DNA from: Acidobacteriaceae bacterium
Lineage (GTDB): Bacteria; Acidobacteriota; Terriglobia; Terriglobales; Acidobacteriaceae
DNA: 60,865 nucleotides
NCBI GenBank assembly: GCA_003170825.1
Contig: PMYL01000046.1
Coordinates: 1 to 60,865, forward strand
Direction: 5' to 3'
In this document: piece by piece, positions 46,990 through 55,597 of the stretch
How the letters are laid out: each line of letters opens with the position of its first letter
Numbering within the stretch: position 1 is the stretch's first letter
Notes under the pieces: model-generated
Told to the model about the DNA's origin: nothing
Seen by the model: the letters and a program-made list of their open reading frames with translations, nothing else
Databases searched by the model: none
Made by a program: the position numbers and the translations under genes

Positions 46990-47553
46990 ATGAATGCTTT
47001 TGAGCAAGTGGTGAGCGATATTCTCCGGATGGAGGGGTACTGGGTTCGCAACTCTGTCAAAGTGGAGATCAACAAAGAAGAGAAGCGGAAAATCGATAGG
47101 CACTCCTCGCCACGATGGGAGCTCGACGTCGTCGCGTATAGTGGGAGCGACAATATTTTGCGTATTGTTGAGTGTAAGAGCTATTTAGACTCTCCTGGTG
47201 TCCGTTTGCGCGGAGTTGACGGGAGCGATCCTAAGGAATCCAAGCGTTATAAACTATTTACCGACCCGACACTTTATGATGTCATCTCCAATCGTTTGAA
47301 GATTCAGTTCGTGGAGTCTGGTGCGTGTCCATCGGACGCTCGGATTAAGCTCTGTCTAGCTTGTGGGCGAATTGTGTCTGAAAGCGACCGGATTGGACTG
47401 CATACACTTTTCAAGGGAAAAAAGTGGGACCTTTGGGATGAACATTGGTTGAGAGATCGCTTAGAAAAAATGGCTGAGCCTGACTTTGGATACGAGGACC
47501 AGATTACTGCCATCGTTGCTAAGCTTCTTCTGCGACGCAAGCCCAAGCAATGA
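46990..47553 (+). CDS. PD-(D/E)XK nuclease-like orphan protein
   Basis: A 187-aa protein, AT-richer than the trp genes. The segment PRWELDVVAYSGSDNILRIV followed by ECKSYLDSPG has the D(x)nExK order of PD-(D/E)XK nucleases (Mrr/restriction endonuclease-like): Asp in ELDVVAY and Glu-Cys-Lys in VECKSY. No methyltransferase gene is beside it. Two cysteines (CLACGR) lie near the C-terminus. Function is inferred by motif only. It sits between the toxin and trpB. Confidence 0.6.
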   Translation: MNAFEQVVSDILRMEGYWVRNSVKVEINKEEKRKIDRHSSPRWELDVVAYSGSDNILRIVECKSYLDSPGVRLRGVDGSDPKESKRYKLFTDPTLYDVISNRLKIQFVESGACPSDARIKLCLACGRIVSESDRIGLHTLFKGKKWDLWDEHWLRDRLEKMAEPDFGYEDQITAIVAKLLLRRKPKQ

Positions 47554-47644
47554 GTTCAACAGCCAGCCAGCACAACATTTGCGCTTGTTTTCCCTTGTAC
47601 ACTGAAAAGTTCCCTACTTTTCGTGCTCATGTCCAGGAGGCCCT

Positions 47645-48862
47645 ATGGCATCGATCATTCTTCCGGCAGTTCCTTTGGAGTCGCGGGCGGGGCGGTTTGG
47701 CGTGTATGGCGGGCGGTATGTGCCGGAGACGCTGATGGCGGCGCTGGTGGAACTGGAGCGCGAGTACGCGTCGGCCAGGGCGGACGCGGCATTTCAAGCG
47801 GAGTTGGCCGATCTGCTCCACAACTATGCCGGGCGGCCGACGCCGCTCTACTTTTGCAAGCGGCTGACGGAGCAGTTGGGCGGGGCCAAGATTTATCTCA
47901 AGCGCGAAGACCTGCTGCACACCGGGGCGCACAAGATCAACAACGCGCTGGGCCAGGGGTTGCTGGCCAGGCGGATGGGCAAGAAGCGCGTGATTGCCGA
48001 AACCGGCGCGGGGCAGCACGGAGTGGCTACGGCTACGGTTTGTGCGCTGCTGGGCATGGAGTGCGTGGTCTACATGGGCGACGTGGACATGGCTCGGCAG
48101 GAACTGAACGTGCTGCGCATGAGGCTGCTGGGGGCGGAGGTGCGCGGGGTTTCGTCGGGCTCGAAGACGCTGAAGGACGCCATCAGCGAGGCCATGCGCG
48201 ACTGGGTGACCAACGTGCGGACCACGTACTATCTGCTGGGCAGCGCGCTGGGCGCGCATCCTTATCCGACCATGGTGCGCGACTTCCAGCGCGTGATCGG
48301 CATCGAGATGAAGGAGCAGATTCTACAGAAAGAAGGCCGGCTGCCTACGGCCGTGATCGCCTGCGTGGGCGGCGGGTCAAACGCGATTGGCGCGTTCTAC
48401 TCGTTCCTTGGCGACTCTCAAGTCCGGCTGATCGGCGTGGAGGCCGGGGGCTGCGGCACCGAATTGGGGCAGCACGCGGCGCGATTCAGCGGTGGGTCGC
48501 CGGGGGTTTTGCAGGGCACATATTCCTATGTGCTGCAGGATGAGAATGGGCAGATCGCGTTGACGCACTCGGTTTCAGCTGGCCTCGACTATGCGTCGAT
48601 CGGGCCGGAACACGCGGCGCTGCACGATTCGGGGCGGGCGGAGTACGTCTCGCAGGACGATGCGGCGGCTCTGGATGCGGTGGTGAAGCTAGCGCGGACA
48701 GAGGGGATTTTGCCGGCTCTGGAAAGCGCGCACGCGGTGGCCGAGGCCCTGCGGATTGCTCCGGCAATGGATTCTCATGACATACTGGTGGTGAATCTTT
48801 CTGGACGCGGCGACAAGGATATGGGCATCCTGGCGCGCGAGTTGAAGATTCAGGGGGCTTGA
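47645..48862 (+). CDS. trpB: Tryptophan synthase beta chain
   Basis: A 405-aa PLP enzyme that joins indole and serine. N-terminal [21 protein letters not shown] lysine in [52 protein letters not shown], and a C-terminal LSGRGDKDM. Length normal. AGGAGG lies 8 nt before the ATG. It is followed by a small membrane protein gene and then trpA, an arrangement that breaks the usual trpB-trpA adjacency. Confidence 0.97.
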   Translation: MASIILPAVPLESRAGRFGVYGGRYVPETLMAALVELEREYASARADAAFQAELADLLHNYAGRPTPLYFCKRLTEQLGGAKIYLKREDLLHTGAHKINNALGQGLLARRMGKKRVIAETGAGQHGVATATVCALLGMECVVYMGDVDMARQELNVLRMRLLGAEVRGVSSGSKTLKDAISEAMRDWVTNVRTTYYLLGSALGAHPYPTMVRDFQRVIGIEMKEQILQKEGRLPTAVIACVGGGSNAIGAFYSFLGDSQVRLIGVEAGGCGTELGQHAARFSGGSPGVLQGTYSYVLQDENGQIALTHSVSAGLDYASIGPEHAALHDSGRAEYVSQDDAAALDAVVKLARTEGILPALESAHAVAEALRIAPAMDSHDILVVNLSGRGDKDMGILARELKIQGA

Positions 48863-48889
48863 TGAATGATGCTGATGAAGGGGGGGAAG

Positions 48890-49312
48890 ATGAGTAAAAG
48901 TGCTTTTTGGGAACTCATACCTGAAATCAACAGTCGAGAATCAGCGATTCAGGTTACACGTCAAGGTGTTCTGGCTGCAGTTTTTACTTGTGTCACCACA
49001 GTTATTGTGGGTGTTCTGTCTTTATTGGGATTTAATCCCTACAGCCTTGTCGATGCCATCATTTTTGCCGTCGTGGCATGGAGAATTTACCGTCTATCCT
49101 TTTCATGGTCTGTAATTGGCCTTGTCCTTTTTACAATCGAAAAAGTTGATCAACTCTTCAAAAGTGCTATAGTTCATCCAAACATATTTGGCTGGATTGT
49201 CGCCGCCGTACTTGCAATGTGCTACGTGAACTCTATCCGTGCAACTTGGTATCTTCGGAAGAACAAAGAACCGATAGTCGAACCATCAGATCAGATCAGC
49301 ATTTCAAATTAG
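48890..49312 (+). CDS. Small multi-pass membrane protein of unknown function
   Basis: A 140-aa protein with about four membrane segments (AVFTCVTTVIVGVLSLLGF, LVDAIIFAVVAWRIYRLSF, SWSVIGLVLFTIEKVDQLF, IFGWIVAAVLAMCYVNSIR). It is clearly AT-richer than trpB and trpA around it, so it was probably acquired. An in-frame ATG at 48866 is possible, but MSKSAFWEL (48890) directly follows GGGGGGAAG. I do not recognise a family with a known function. It lies 27 bp after trpB. Confidence 0.7.
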   Translation: MSKSAFWELIPEINSRESAIQVTRQGVLAAVFTCVTTVIVGVLSLLGFNPYSLVDAIIFAVVAWRIYRLSFSWSVIGLVLFTIEKVDQLFKSAIVHPNIFGWIVAAVLAMCYVNSIRATWYLRKNKEPIVEPSDQISISN

Positions 49313-49330
49313 GATATTACGAAGATTTCG

Positions 49331-50113
49331 ATGGCGATACGTTTCGATCACAAACCCGGATTAGTTGTTTATCTGACAGCCGGCGACCCTACGCTCGATG
49401 CCACGCGCGAGATTGCGCTTGCGGCTATCGATGCGGGGGCAGATGTGATCGAGTTGGGCGTGCCGTTCAGCGATCCGCTGGCGGATGGGCCGGTGATTCA
49501 GAGGGCCATGGAGCGGGCACTGGCCAAGGGAACGCGGCTTGCGGATGTGCTGGCGCTGGCGCAGGAGATTCGCGCGGCGCGGCCCGCTGCCGGTCTGGTG
49601 ATTTTCAGCTATCTGAATCCGATTTTGCGCTATGGGATGCACAAGTTTGCGGACCAAGCCGCGGCGGCAGGCGTGGACGGCGTTCTGGTGACGGACCTGA
49701 TTGTCGAAGAGGCGGGCGAATATCTCACCGATATGGCCCGGGTGGGGCTTGCGCCGATTTTTCTCGCAGCGCCCACCAGCCCCGACGAGCGGCTCAAGGC
49801 CATCGCCACTCATTCCAAAGGATTTGTTTACGCCATCTCCCGGGTTGGCATTACCGGCACGCAGCAGAGCCTGACGGCCGATGCAGCCGCGCTGGTGGCG
49901 CGCATCCGGCGATGGACCGGGCTGCCGGTAGCCGTGGGGTTCGGCATCTCCAACGCGGAACACGTGGCCCAGGTGGGCCGGTTCGCGGATGCCGCGGTGA
50001 TCGGCAGCGCGATTGTGGAGTTGATCGAACGGTCAACCCCGGGGACGGCGCCGGGCGCGGTGGCTCGATTTATCAAGGGCCTGCACCTACGTGAGGCGGT
50101 GCTGGCCAGGTAA
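49331..50113 (+). CDS. trpA: Tryptophan synthase alpha chain
   Basis: A 260-aa TIM barrel that releases indole from indole-3-glycerol phosphate. Motifs: VVYLTAGDPTLDATREIALA, ADVIELGVPFSDPLADGPVI with the catalytic Glu, SYLNPILRYGM, VTDLIVEEAGEY, PIFLAAPTSPDERL, VGFGISNAEHVAQVGRFADA. Normal length. It follows the membrane gene by 18 bp with no separate promoter visible. Confidence 0.97.
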   Translation: MAIRFDHKPGLVVYLTAGDPTLDATREIALAAIDAGADVIELGVPFSDPLADGPVIQRAMERALAKGTRLADVLALAQEIRAARPAAGLVIFSYLNPILRYGMHKFADQAAAAGVDGVLVTDLIVEEAGEYLTDMARVGLAPIFLAAPTSPDERLKAIATHSKGFVYAISRVGITGTQQSLTADAAALVARIRRWTGLPVAVGFGISNAEHVAQVGRFADAAVIGSAIVELIERSTPGTAPGAVARFIKGLHLREAVLAR

Positions 50114-50225
50114 CACTCCGCATGCGGTCCGCGAGGCGGACGCCGCGTAAGATGGATTCAACTCTTGCTCCTTTGCACCCGGTGAGGTCTTCAATGGAAG
50201 AAGCCTGGCATCCGGGAGGCAAGAC

Positions 50226-50633
50226 ATGGGGGCGCATTACGAGGATGGAATGACGCTGGAAGAATTGCGAGACCAAATCGATGCTCTGGACCGGCAACTG
50301 GTGGAGTTGCTGAGCGAGCGGGCACGCGCCGCGCAGATGATCGGTCACCTGAAGGTTGCCACCTCGTTGCCGGTGTACGAACCGGTGCGCGAAAAGGTGA
50401 TCTACGCGAATGTGCGCGCGGCCAACAAGGGTCCCTTGCCGGACATCGAACTGACGCATATCTACGAGCGCATCATCGACGTGATGCGGGCCCTGCAGAG
50501 GGACGAGTTGGCATCGGAGAGGAACGCCCAGGCGGTTACATCGGGGTCCTCGGCGACAGGTCTTGGTCGCGGGGGTGATCCGCCGGGCCACGGTGCAGGC
50601 GCAGAGACGCCCGAGACAGGGAACAAGCAATGA
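50226..50633 (+). CDS. Chorismate mutase (AroQ type)
   Basis: A 135-aa protein. The AroQ helical fold is clear in residues 8-95: LEELRDQIDALDRQLVELLS, RARAAQMIGHLKVATSLPVY, EPVREKVIY and DIELTHIYERIIDVMRALQ. It converts chorismate to prephenate for Phe/Tyr synthesis. A Ser/Gly-rich tail follows. Its TGA overlaps the DAHP synthase ATG by 4 bp, so the two proteins are made together. tyrA follows two genes later. Confidence 0.9.
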   Translation: MGAHYEDGMTLEELRDQIDALDRQLVELLSERARAAQMIGHLKVATSLPVYEPVREKVIYANVRAANKGPLPDIELTHIYERIIDVMRALQRDELASERNAQAVTSGSSATGLGRGGDPPGHGAGAETPETGNKQ

Positions 50634-51646
50634 TCGTAGCCATGCAGGAGAAGGCCACCGAAGAACAGATCGACGCCGTCATCGAAGCGATGGAGGAAGC
50701 GGGCGTCGATGTTCATCGGACAACAGGAGCGACGCAGACGATTCTGGCCGCTGTGGGATCAACTGCCAGTCTGGACCTGAGCAAGTTCGAAGTTTTCCCG
50801 GGCGTGCTTCACGTTCATCGCATCAGCGCGCCTTACAAGCTGGCCGGGCGCGCATTTCGTCCGCAAGGCACGGTGGTGGAGTTTCCCAACGGGGCCAGGA
50901 TAGGCGGCGAGCAGGTTGCCGTCATCGCCGGTCCGTGCGCCATTGAGAACCGCGAGCAGATCTTCGAGACGGCTGCGCGCGTGAAGGCGGCGGGCGCCAG
51001 CTTTCTGCGCGGAGGCGCCTTCAAGCCGCGCAGTTCGCCTTACGCCTTCCAGGGACTGGGCATTCCGGGACTGAAGCTGATGCGCGAGGCAGCCGAGGCG
51101 AACGGCTTGCTGACGGTGACCGAGGTCATGGAGATCGCGCAGATCGAGCCTATGCTGCCTTACACCGATTGCTTCCAGGTGGGGGCGCGCAATATGCAGA
51201 ACTTCAACCTGCTGCGCGAGCTGGGCCAGATTCGCAAGCCGGTTTTGCTCAAGCGCGGCATCTCCGCCACCATCGAGGAACTGCTGCTGTCGAGCGAGTA
51301 CATCATGGCCGGCGGAAACTACGACATCATACTGTGCGAGCGCGGCATCCGCACCTATGAGACATCCACGCGCAACACCATGGACATTGCGGCGATTCCG
51401 GTGGTGCACAAGCTCTCCCACCTGCCCATCGTGGGCGACCCCTCGCACGGCACAGGCCGCCGCGACATGGTGGGCCCCATGGCCAAGGCCGCCGTGGCCG
51501 CGGGCGCGGACGGCATCTTGGTGGAGATTCACCCCAACGCCGACAAGGCAGCCTCCGACGCGGCGCAGACCTTGTATCTGGATCAGTTTGAAAAGCTGGT
51601 GGGCGAGCTGAGGGTGATTGCCGCGGCTGTGGGACGGACGCTGTAA
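50630..51646 (+). CDS. aroF: 3-deoxy-7-phosphoheptulonate synthase (DAHP synthase, type I beta)
   Basis: A 338-aa enzyme, first step of the shikimate pathway. Residues 1-70 are the ferredoxin-like regulatory domain (MIVAMQEKATEEQIDAVIEA), as in the Thermotoga enzyme. The barrel follows: VIAGPCAIENREQIFETAAR, FLRGGAFKPRSSPYAFQGLG, CFQVGARNMQNFNLLRELG, PVLLKRGISATIEEL, CERGIRTYETSTRNTMD, PIVGDPSHGTGRRDMV. Coupled to the chorismate mutase upstream by an ATGA overlap, suggesting a complex like the fused enzymes of Bacillus (inference). Confidence 0.95.
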   Translation: MIVAMQEKATEEQIDAVIEAMEEAGVDVHRTTGATQTILAAVGSTASLDLSKFEVFPGVLHVHRISAPYKLAGRAFRPQGTVVEFPNGARIGGEQVAVIAGPCAIENREQIFETAARVKAAGASFLRGGAFKPRSSPYAFQGLGIPGLKLMREAAEANGLLTVTEVMEIAQIEPMLPYTDCFQVGARNMQNFNLLRELGQIRKPVLLKRGISATIEELLLSSEYIMAGGNYDIILCERGIRTYETSTRNTMDIAAIPVVHKLSHLPIVGDPSHGTGRRDMVGPMAKAAVAAGADGILVEIHPNADKAASDAAQTLYLDQFEKLVGELRVIAAAVGRTL

Positions 51647-51692
51647 GAATGATGTTTCTTTGAAGCGATGACTCTCTAAAGGCGAGGTTCCT

Positions 51693-52490
51693 GTGCTATT
51701 CCTCACGCCCGATCAGCAACGAGATGTATTACGACGTTTGGTCGATCTCGGTGGTCGAGCAGCTAATGGCGTACCTATTGCTCAGACCGATCTTGGGTAC
51801 GCCTCACTTATGATTTGCTTTCTCCTCCAGAATTTGTCGGCCGCAGAAACCTTATTGCGAATTTCGAATTCATTTGGCAGTGAATGGTACCCCGTCACTG
51901 TAGGTTATACGATAGCTCGCACGATGTTTGAGGTTGATGTGACAGCCCACTACATCACGAAAGCTCCGATGGAACGTGTTCCTCAGTACATCCAATTCAC
52001 TGCGGTCTTGAACAAGCGTGCAATGGATGCATGTAAGAAACATCGCGGCAGTAAAGATTCCCAGTGGCGAGAGGCGATGGACCTTCTTTGGCAGAATCAC
52101 TGGGCGCAGCGAGAGAATGAGGTTGTTAAGAATTTCAACGCTGTCGTTCATCAATTCACACGTATAAATAGGAATGGAAAGACTTCCGAGTTCCAGAACT
52201 GGTCCGGTAAAACGATACGCCAGATCGCGTCCGAAGTTGATCATGAAGAAGCCTACGACATCTTCTACGCAGAACTTTCCTCTTTCACTCATGCCGACGT
52301 GCATCTCGCCGATCGCTATCTTCAGCTTCGTCCTGATGGCCCTGTCTGGTCGCAAAAAGCAAGCGAATATGATGTCGGTAACGTGTTTAAACATGCTGCG
52401 TCATTCCTTGCATGTAATTTGGAGCTTTTCGGTGGACAATTCAAGACTTGGACCGAGGTAGAGGTGAGTGACTGCTTGAAAGTTAGTTAG
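51693..52490 (+). CDS. DUF5677-like protein of unknown function
   Basis: A 265-aa soluble, mostly helical protein. It resembles the DUF5677 (SEC-C-associated) pattern (SFGSEWYPVTVGYTIARTMF, EVDVTAHYITKAP, YAELSSFTHADVHLADRYL), which has no assigned activity. It is AT-richer than its neighbours and sits between DAHP synthase and prephenate dehydrogenase on the same strand, so it is another insert. A GTG start at 51693 (MLFLTPDQ) follows AAAGGCGAGG. The assignment to the DUF is by eye. Confidence 0.6.
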   Translation: MLFLTPDQQRDVLRRLVDLGGRAANGVPIAQTDLGYASLMICFLLQNLSAAETLLRISNSFGSEWYPVTVGYTIARTMFEVDVTAHYITKAPMERVPQYIQFTAVLNKRAMDACKKHRGSKDSQWREAMDLLWQNHWAQRENEVVKNFNAVVHQFTRINRNGKTSEFQNWSGKTIRQIASEVDHEEAYDIFYAELSSFTHADVHLADRYLQLRPDGPVWSQKASEYDVGNVFKHAASFLACNLELFGGQFKTWTEVEVSDCLKVS

Positions 52491-52527
52491 TGGAAGAATG
52501 ACTATAGTGATTGATGAGGACTGTGGA

Positions 52528-53388
52528 ATGATCGAGCGCATCGCGATTCTGGGCACGGGCCTGCTGGGCACATCGGTGGGCCTTGCGCTGCGCGCGGCGG
52601 GCTATCGCGGCGCAATCACCGGTTGGAACCGGGGCGCGGAGGGGGCGCAAGTTGCGCTGGCCGCTGGAGCCATCGACTCCATCGCGGCAGACCCCTTGCA
52701 GGCGGCGCGGGAGAGCCAGGTGGCGCTGCTGGCCGTGCCCATCTACGCGACTCTCGATTTCATGGAAAAATTAGCCCCCGTGCTTGGCTCCGATCACCTG
52801 GTCACCGACGTGGGCAGCACCAAGCGGCAGATATCCGAGGCCGCCGGCCGGCTCTTCAACACGCCGGAGCACGCGGCCTTTTTGCCGGGGCATCCAATGG
52901 CCGGCAAGGAGCGGGGCGGCGCGGCGTTGGCCGATGCGGAGCTGTTTCGCGGGACGGTGTGGCTGTTTACCGACGATCCGGCGGCGGAACGCTCCCCGCA
53001 CTCGGCGGCGCTGGTGAAGGGCTGGCGGGAGTGGGTCGCCGCCATGGGCTCGAAGACTCTCGATCTGGACCCCGCGCGCCACGATGAGTTGGTGGCCTGG
53101 GTCAGTCATCTGCCGCAGTTTGTGGCCACGGCCCTGAGCGCGCTGCTTCAGGAAGAAGTGGGCGACGCGCCGGAGCTGAAGGACGTGGGCGGACGCGCCC
53201 TGCGCGAGATGACGCGCCTGGGCGCGAGTCCGTACTCCATGTGGCGCGACATTGCTTATACCAATACCGAGGCCGTGCAGGCGGCGCTGCTCGCGTTGGA
53301 GCAGCGACTGGCCCACCTGCGCGAAAACCTCCGCACGCCGGAGCTACGAGATGAGTTTGAGCGGGCGAATCGCTTTCGGCGGGAGTAA
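52528..53388 (+). CDS. tyrA: Prephenate dehydrogenase (TyrA)
   Basis: A 286-aa NAD(P)-dependent enzyme that makes 4-hydroxyphenylpyruvate for tyrosine. N-terminal Rossmann IERIAILGTGLLGTSVGLAL, GAITGWNRGAEGAQ, VTDVGSTKRQISEAAGRLF, PGHPMAGKERGGAALADAEL with the substrate-site His, DPARHDELVAWVSHLPQFVA, and the helical dimer domain. The frame starts at 52498, but the M at 52528 (MIERIAIL) gives the nucleotide-binding start directly. Last gene of the aromatic run. Confidence 0.95.
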   Translation: MIERIAILGTGLLGTSVGLALRAAGYRGAITGWNRGAEGAQVALAAGAIDSIAADPLQAARESQVALLAVPIYATLDFMEKLAPVLGSDHLVTDVGSTKRQISEAAGRLFNTPEHAAFLPGHPMAGKERGGAALADAELFRGTVWLFTDDPAAERSPHSAALVKGWREWVAAMGSKTLDLDPARHDELVAWVSHLPQFVATALSALLQEEVGDAPELKDVGGRALREMTRLGASPYSMWRDIAYTNTEAVQAALLALEQRLAHLRENLRTPELRDEFERANRFRRE

Positions 53389-53401
53389 TGGACTCAGATA
53401 C

Positions 53402-53779
53402 TCATTGCTTGCGCAGACTTCTCCAGGCCGCAAAGAAGAGAAGAAAGAATGCGAGGTCCGCCCAGGCACATGGAATCCAAAGCTTGGGAATGTCCCCAAG
53501 GAGTTCGTGCCAAAAAACCAAGCCGAAATAGGAAGCCTTCAAGCCCATGCCAAGCAATATCCATTCACGGCGGCCGTGAGGATCTCTGGCAATGCATATA
53601 AACATGATGCCAAAGAGGATGACGAGCAATGCCGGAAACTGAACGTACCCCATGTGATTCGGTGGCGTGACTCCCGTCAGTCGAAAAATCTCGACGCCAA
53701 AGAGAAGAGCTGCGACGCCAAGAAGCACATCATAGATTCCGCTGACGATGAATAGAAACTTGATCCACTTTACAGTCAT
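53402..53779 (-). CDS. Small membrane protein downstream of the radical SAM gene
   Basis: A 125-aa protein with four membrane helices (FLFIVSGIYDVLLGVAALLF, VQFPALLVILFGIMFICIAR, WILLGMGLKASYFGLVFWHE, AWADLAFFLLFFAAWRSL). The ATG at 53779 follows GGGAGGGA; an in-frame start at 53800 would add seven residues. I do not recognise a functional family. It lies 17 bp after the radical SAM stop, so it is in the same operon. Confidence 0.7.
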   Translation of the reverse strand: MTVKWIKFLFIVSGIYDVLLGVAALLFGVEIFRLTGVTPPNHMGYVQFPALLVILFGIMFICIARDPHGRREWILLGMGLKASYFGLVFWHELLGDIPKLWIPCAWADLAFFLLFFAAWRSLRKQ

Positions 53780-53796
53780 TGTGGTCCCTCCCCAAG

Positions 53797-55125
53797 TCAA
53801 TGCGTCTCGATGCGACGCTTTGTCCGATAGTTCTCATGGAAGCGCGAACGGCGCTCCGCTGTGAATTCCGCGGAATAAATCCTGCCCGCAAGATCCCTGA
53901 GGCCGGCTTCGAGTTCGGCAACAGTCATTTTTGCGGGATGGAAGTTAACGTCGAACAACGTGCAAAACTCCCACGCTTCTTCGCGCAGGAGGCGTCCTTC
54001 CCGTTTGAGCCGCTCATACAGAGGGGTTCCGGGAAAGGGCGTCAGCACAGTGATCTGCACTTCGTAAAGCCCGCTTTCCTGAACGAATCTCCAGATGTCC
54101 TCGAATGACTCCAGGCCGTCTCCGTCGAGTCCCAGCACAAAACACCCATTGACGGTGATGCCGCGATCCTGAATGCGCCGGATGGCCTCCATGTAGCGAT
54201 CCACCTGCTTGGCCTTCCAGTTCGCCCTTTGCTCCAGGCCATCCAATGACGTAAAGGTCGGGCTCTCGAGACCGATGAGCACTTGAGCGCACCCGGCATC
54301 TTTCATCATCTCCAGCAGTTCGAGATCGTCAGCTACTGAAAGGTCGGTCTCTGTGAACCATCGAACCTCTTCCCGCTCCAACGCCTGCATCAGTTGCTTG
54401 CCATGAGTCTTGTTCACGAACGTATTGTCGTCGGCGAACTCGATGAAAGGCCGCTTCCAGAGAGATTTGATCTCCCGTATCTCCGCCATCACTCGCTCGA
54501 CGGGCTTAACTTTGTAGGTTGGGGATATCCGAATGGATGCCGCGCAGAACTCGCAGCGGAAGGGACACCCTCTTTGCGTTTGCACGGTGAGACGGTTGTA
54601 GCGATCGGGATCGAGCAGTTCGAACCGAGGCATCGGAGACTGGCTCAAATCGAAGTTTCCGTCTCGCGCATCGTATACTTCGCGAAGTCTTCCGCCCGAT
54701 TCCGTCAATTCGGCCATCAGCCGGGGCCACACTGTTTCTCCCTCGCCCACGACAATCGCGTCGGCATGAGCGCGCGCCTCGTCCGGGACCGCACTCACAT
54801 GAAGGCCCCCTAGTATCACCTTGGTCCCGAGGGACCGATATCTGTCGGCAAGAGCATATGCTTCGTTGATCTGCGCGGAAAAACTGGAGATCGCCACTGC
54901 GTCGAATTCTTCCGGGACGCCCGGCACCTGGGCAATGTCCGGCACTTCCAGATAGCTTGTGTCGATCGTCGGAGGCGTGAGGCCGGCAAGAGTCAGCAGC
55001 CCAAGACTGGGGAGCGACGCAATGACGCGATTGCGTTCGACGAAACCTGGCAGGGTAAGTCCGAGGGCCGTCAGTTCCGGGTTGTGCGCCCGGACGCCGC
55101 TCATGGCAATCAATCCTAGCCTCAT
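53797..55125 (-). CDS. B12-binding-type radical SAM protein (DUF4070-like C-terminus)
   Basis: A 442-aa protein. The N-terminal ~160 residues follow the B12-binding Rossmann-like pattern (FDAVAISSFSAQINEAYALA, VILGGLHVSAVPDEARAHAD, AIVVGEGETVWPRL) without a visible DxHxxG ligand. The radical SAM cluster motif is RGCPFRCEFCAASIRI, with SAM-site-like GGLES-type ALIGLESPTF. The C-terminus (DVNFHPAKMTVAELEAGLRD) resembles DUF4070. Such proteins modify lipids, hopanoids, tRNA or natural products; the substrate is unknown. The start ATG at 55125 overlaps the upstream membrane gene by 4 bp. The longer frame upstream of it is the reverse of that gene. Confidence 0.82.
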   Translation of the reverse strand: MRLGLIAMSGVRAHNPELTALGLTLPGFVERNRVIASLPSLGLLTLAGLTPPTIDTSYLEVPDIAQVPGVPEEFDAVAISSFSAQINEAYALADRYRSLGTKVILGGLHVSAVPDEARAHADAIVVGEGETVWPRLMAELTESGGRLREVYDARDGNFDLSQSPMPRFELLDPDRYNRLTVQTQRGCPFRCEFCAASIRISPTYKVKPVERVMAEIREIKSLWKRPFIEFADDNTFVNKTHGKQLMQALEREEVRWFTETDLSVADDLELLEMMKDAGCAQVLIGLESPTFTSLDGLEQRANWKAKQVDRYMEAIRRIQDRGITVNGCFVLGLDGDGLESFEDIWRFVQESGLYEVQITVLTPFPGTPLYERLKREGRLLREEAWEFCTLFDVNFHPAKMTVAELEAGLRDLAGRIYSAEFTAERRSRFHENYRTKRRIETH

Positions 55126-55505
55126 TGGCGCCACCATCCCGCCAAAATAGCAAGAATGCCCGTCGCAGCGGCCAGGACGGGAATCGGAAACAGATGGCGG
55201 AGCGGCTTTCTCCAGGCAGTCAGGAAGCAGCAAATAGGCATCGTGATCGCTGCCACAATCAGACCCACAGACGCGATGCTTAAGCTCGAACCGTGAAGAT
55301 TCAGCAAGCTGGCAGTGGCTGCGAAGATGAGGTTGAGAAAGCCGAGGCCAAAAAACGAGATGTGGCCGAGCCTCGTCAATCGTCTTCGATGGGACGCGTA
55401 TCCTCCCATCCAATCCTCACGATGGAAGAACAATCCGAGGATCGCACCGCAGAGCACTCCCGCCAACATGCCCAGCCAGCCGCCCACCAGATTCAAGACG
55501 AGCAC
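55122..55505 (-). CDS. Small membrane protein upstream of the radical SAM gene
   Basis: A 127-aa protein with about four membrane helices: LVLNLVGGWLGMLAGVLCGA, HISFFGLGFLNLIFAATASL, LSIASVGLIVAAITMPICCF and LFPIPVLAAATGILAILAGW. Function unknown. CAAGGGAGGC precedes the start. ATGA overlap with the radical SAM gene suggests the two work together, with the radical SAM protein acting on a membrane lipid (inference). Confidence 0.7.
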   Translation of the reverse strand: MLVLNLVGGWLGMLAGVLCGAILGLFFHREDWMGGYASHRRRLTRLGHISFFGLGFLNLIFAATASLLNLHGSSLSIASVGLIVAAITMPICCFLTAWRKPLRHLFPIPVLAAATGILAILAGWWRQ

Positions 55506-55559
55506 GTGCAGCCTCCCTTGTGAGCCAGATTATACAAGTGACCGCCGGTTGCCAGGTGC

Positions 55560-55585
55560 CCCAGATCTCGATTTTGAGATGTGGG
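55560..55585 (+). repeat. Hairpin with GATTTT loop (repeat family 2, copy B)
   Basis: Arms CCCAGATCTC and GAGATGTGGG around GATTTT with one mismatch, preceded by GGTGC as in copy A (12723). Stem bases differ from copy A on both sides, keeping the pairing. Confidence 0.65.
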
Positions 55586-55597
55586 CTCTCAACTAAA

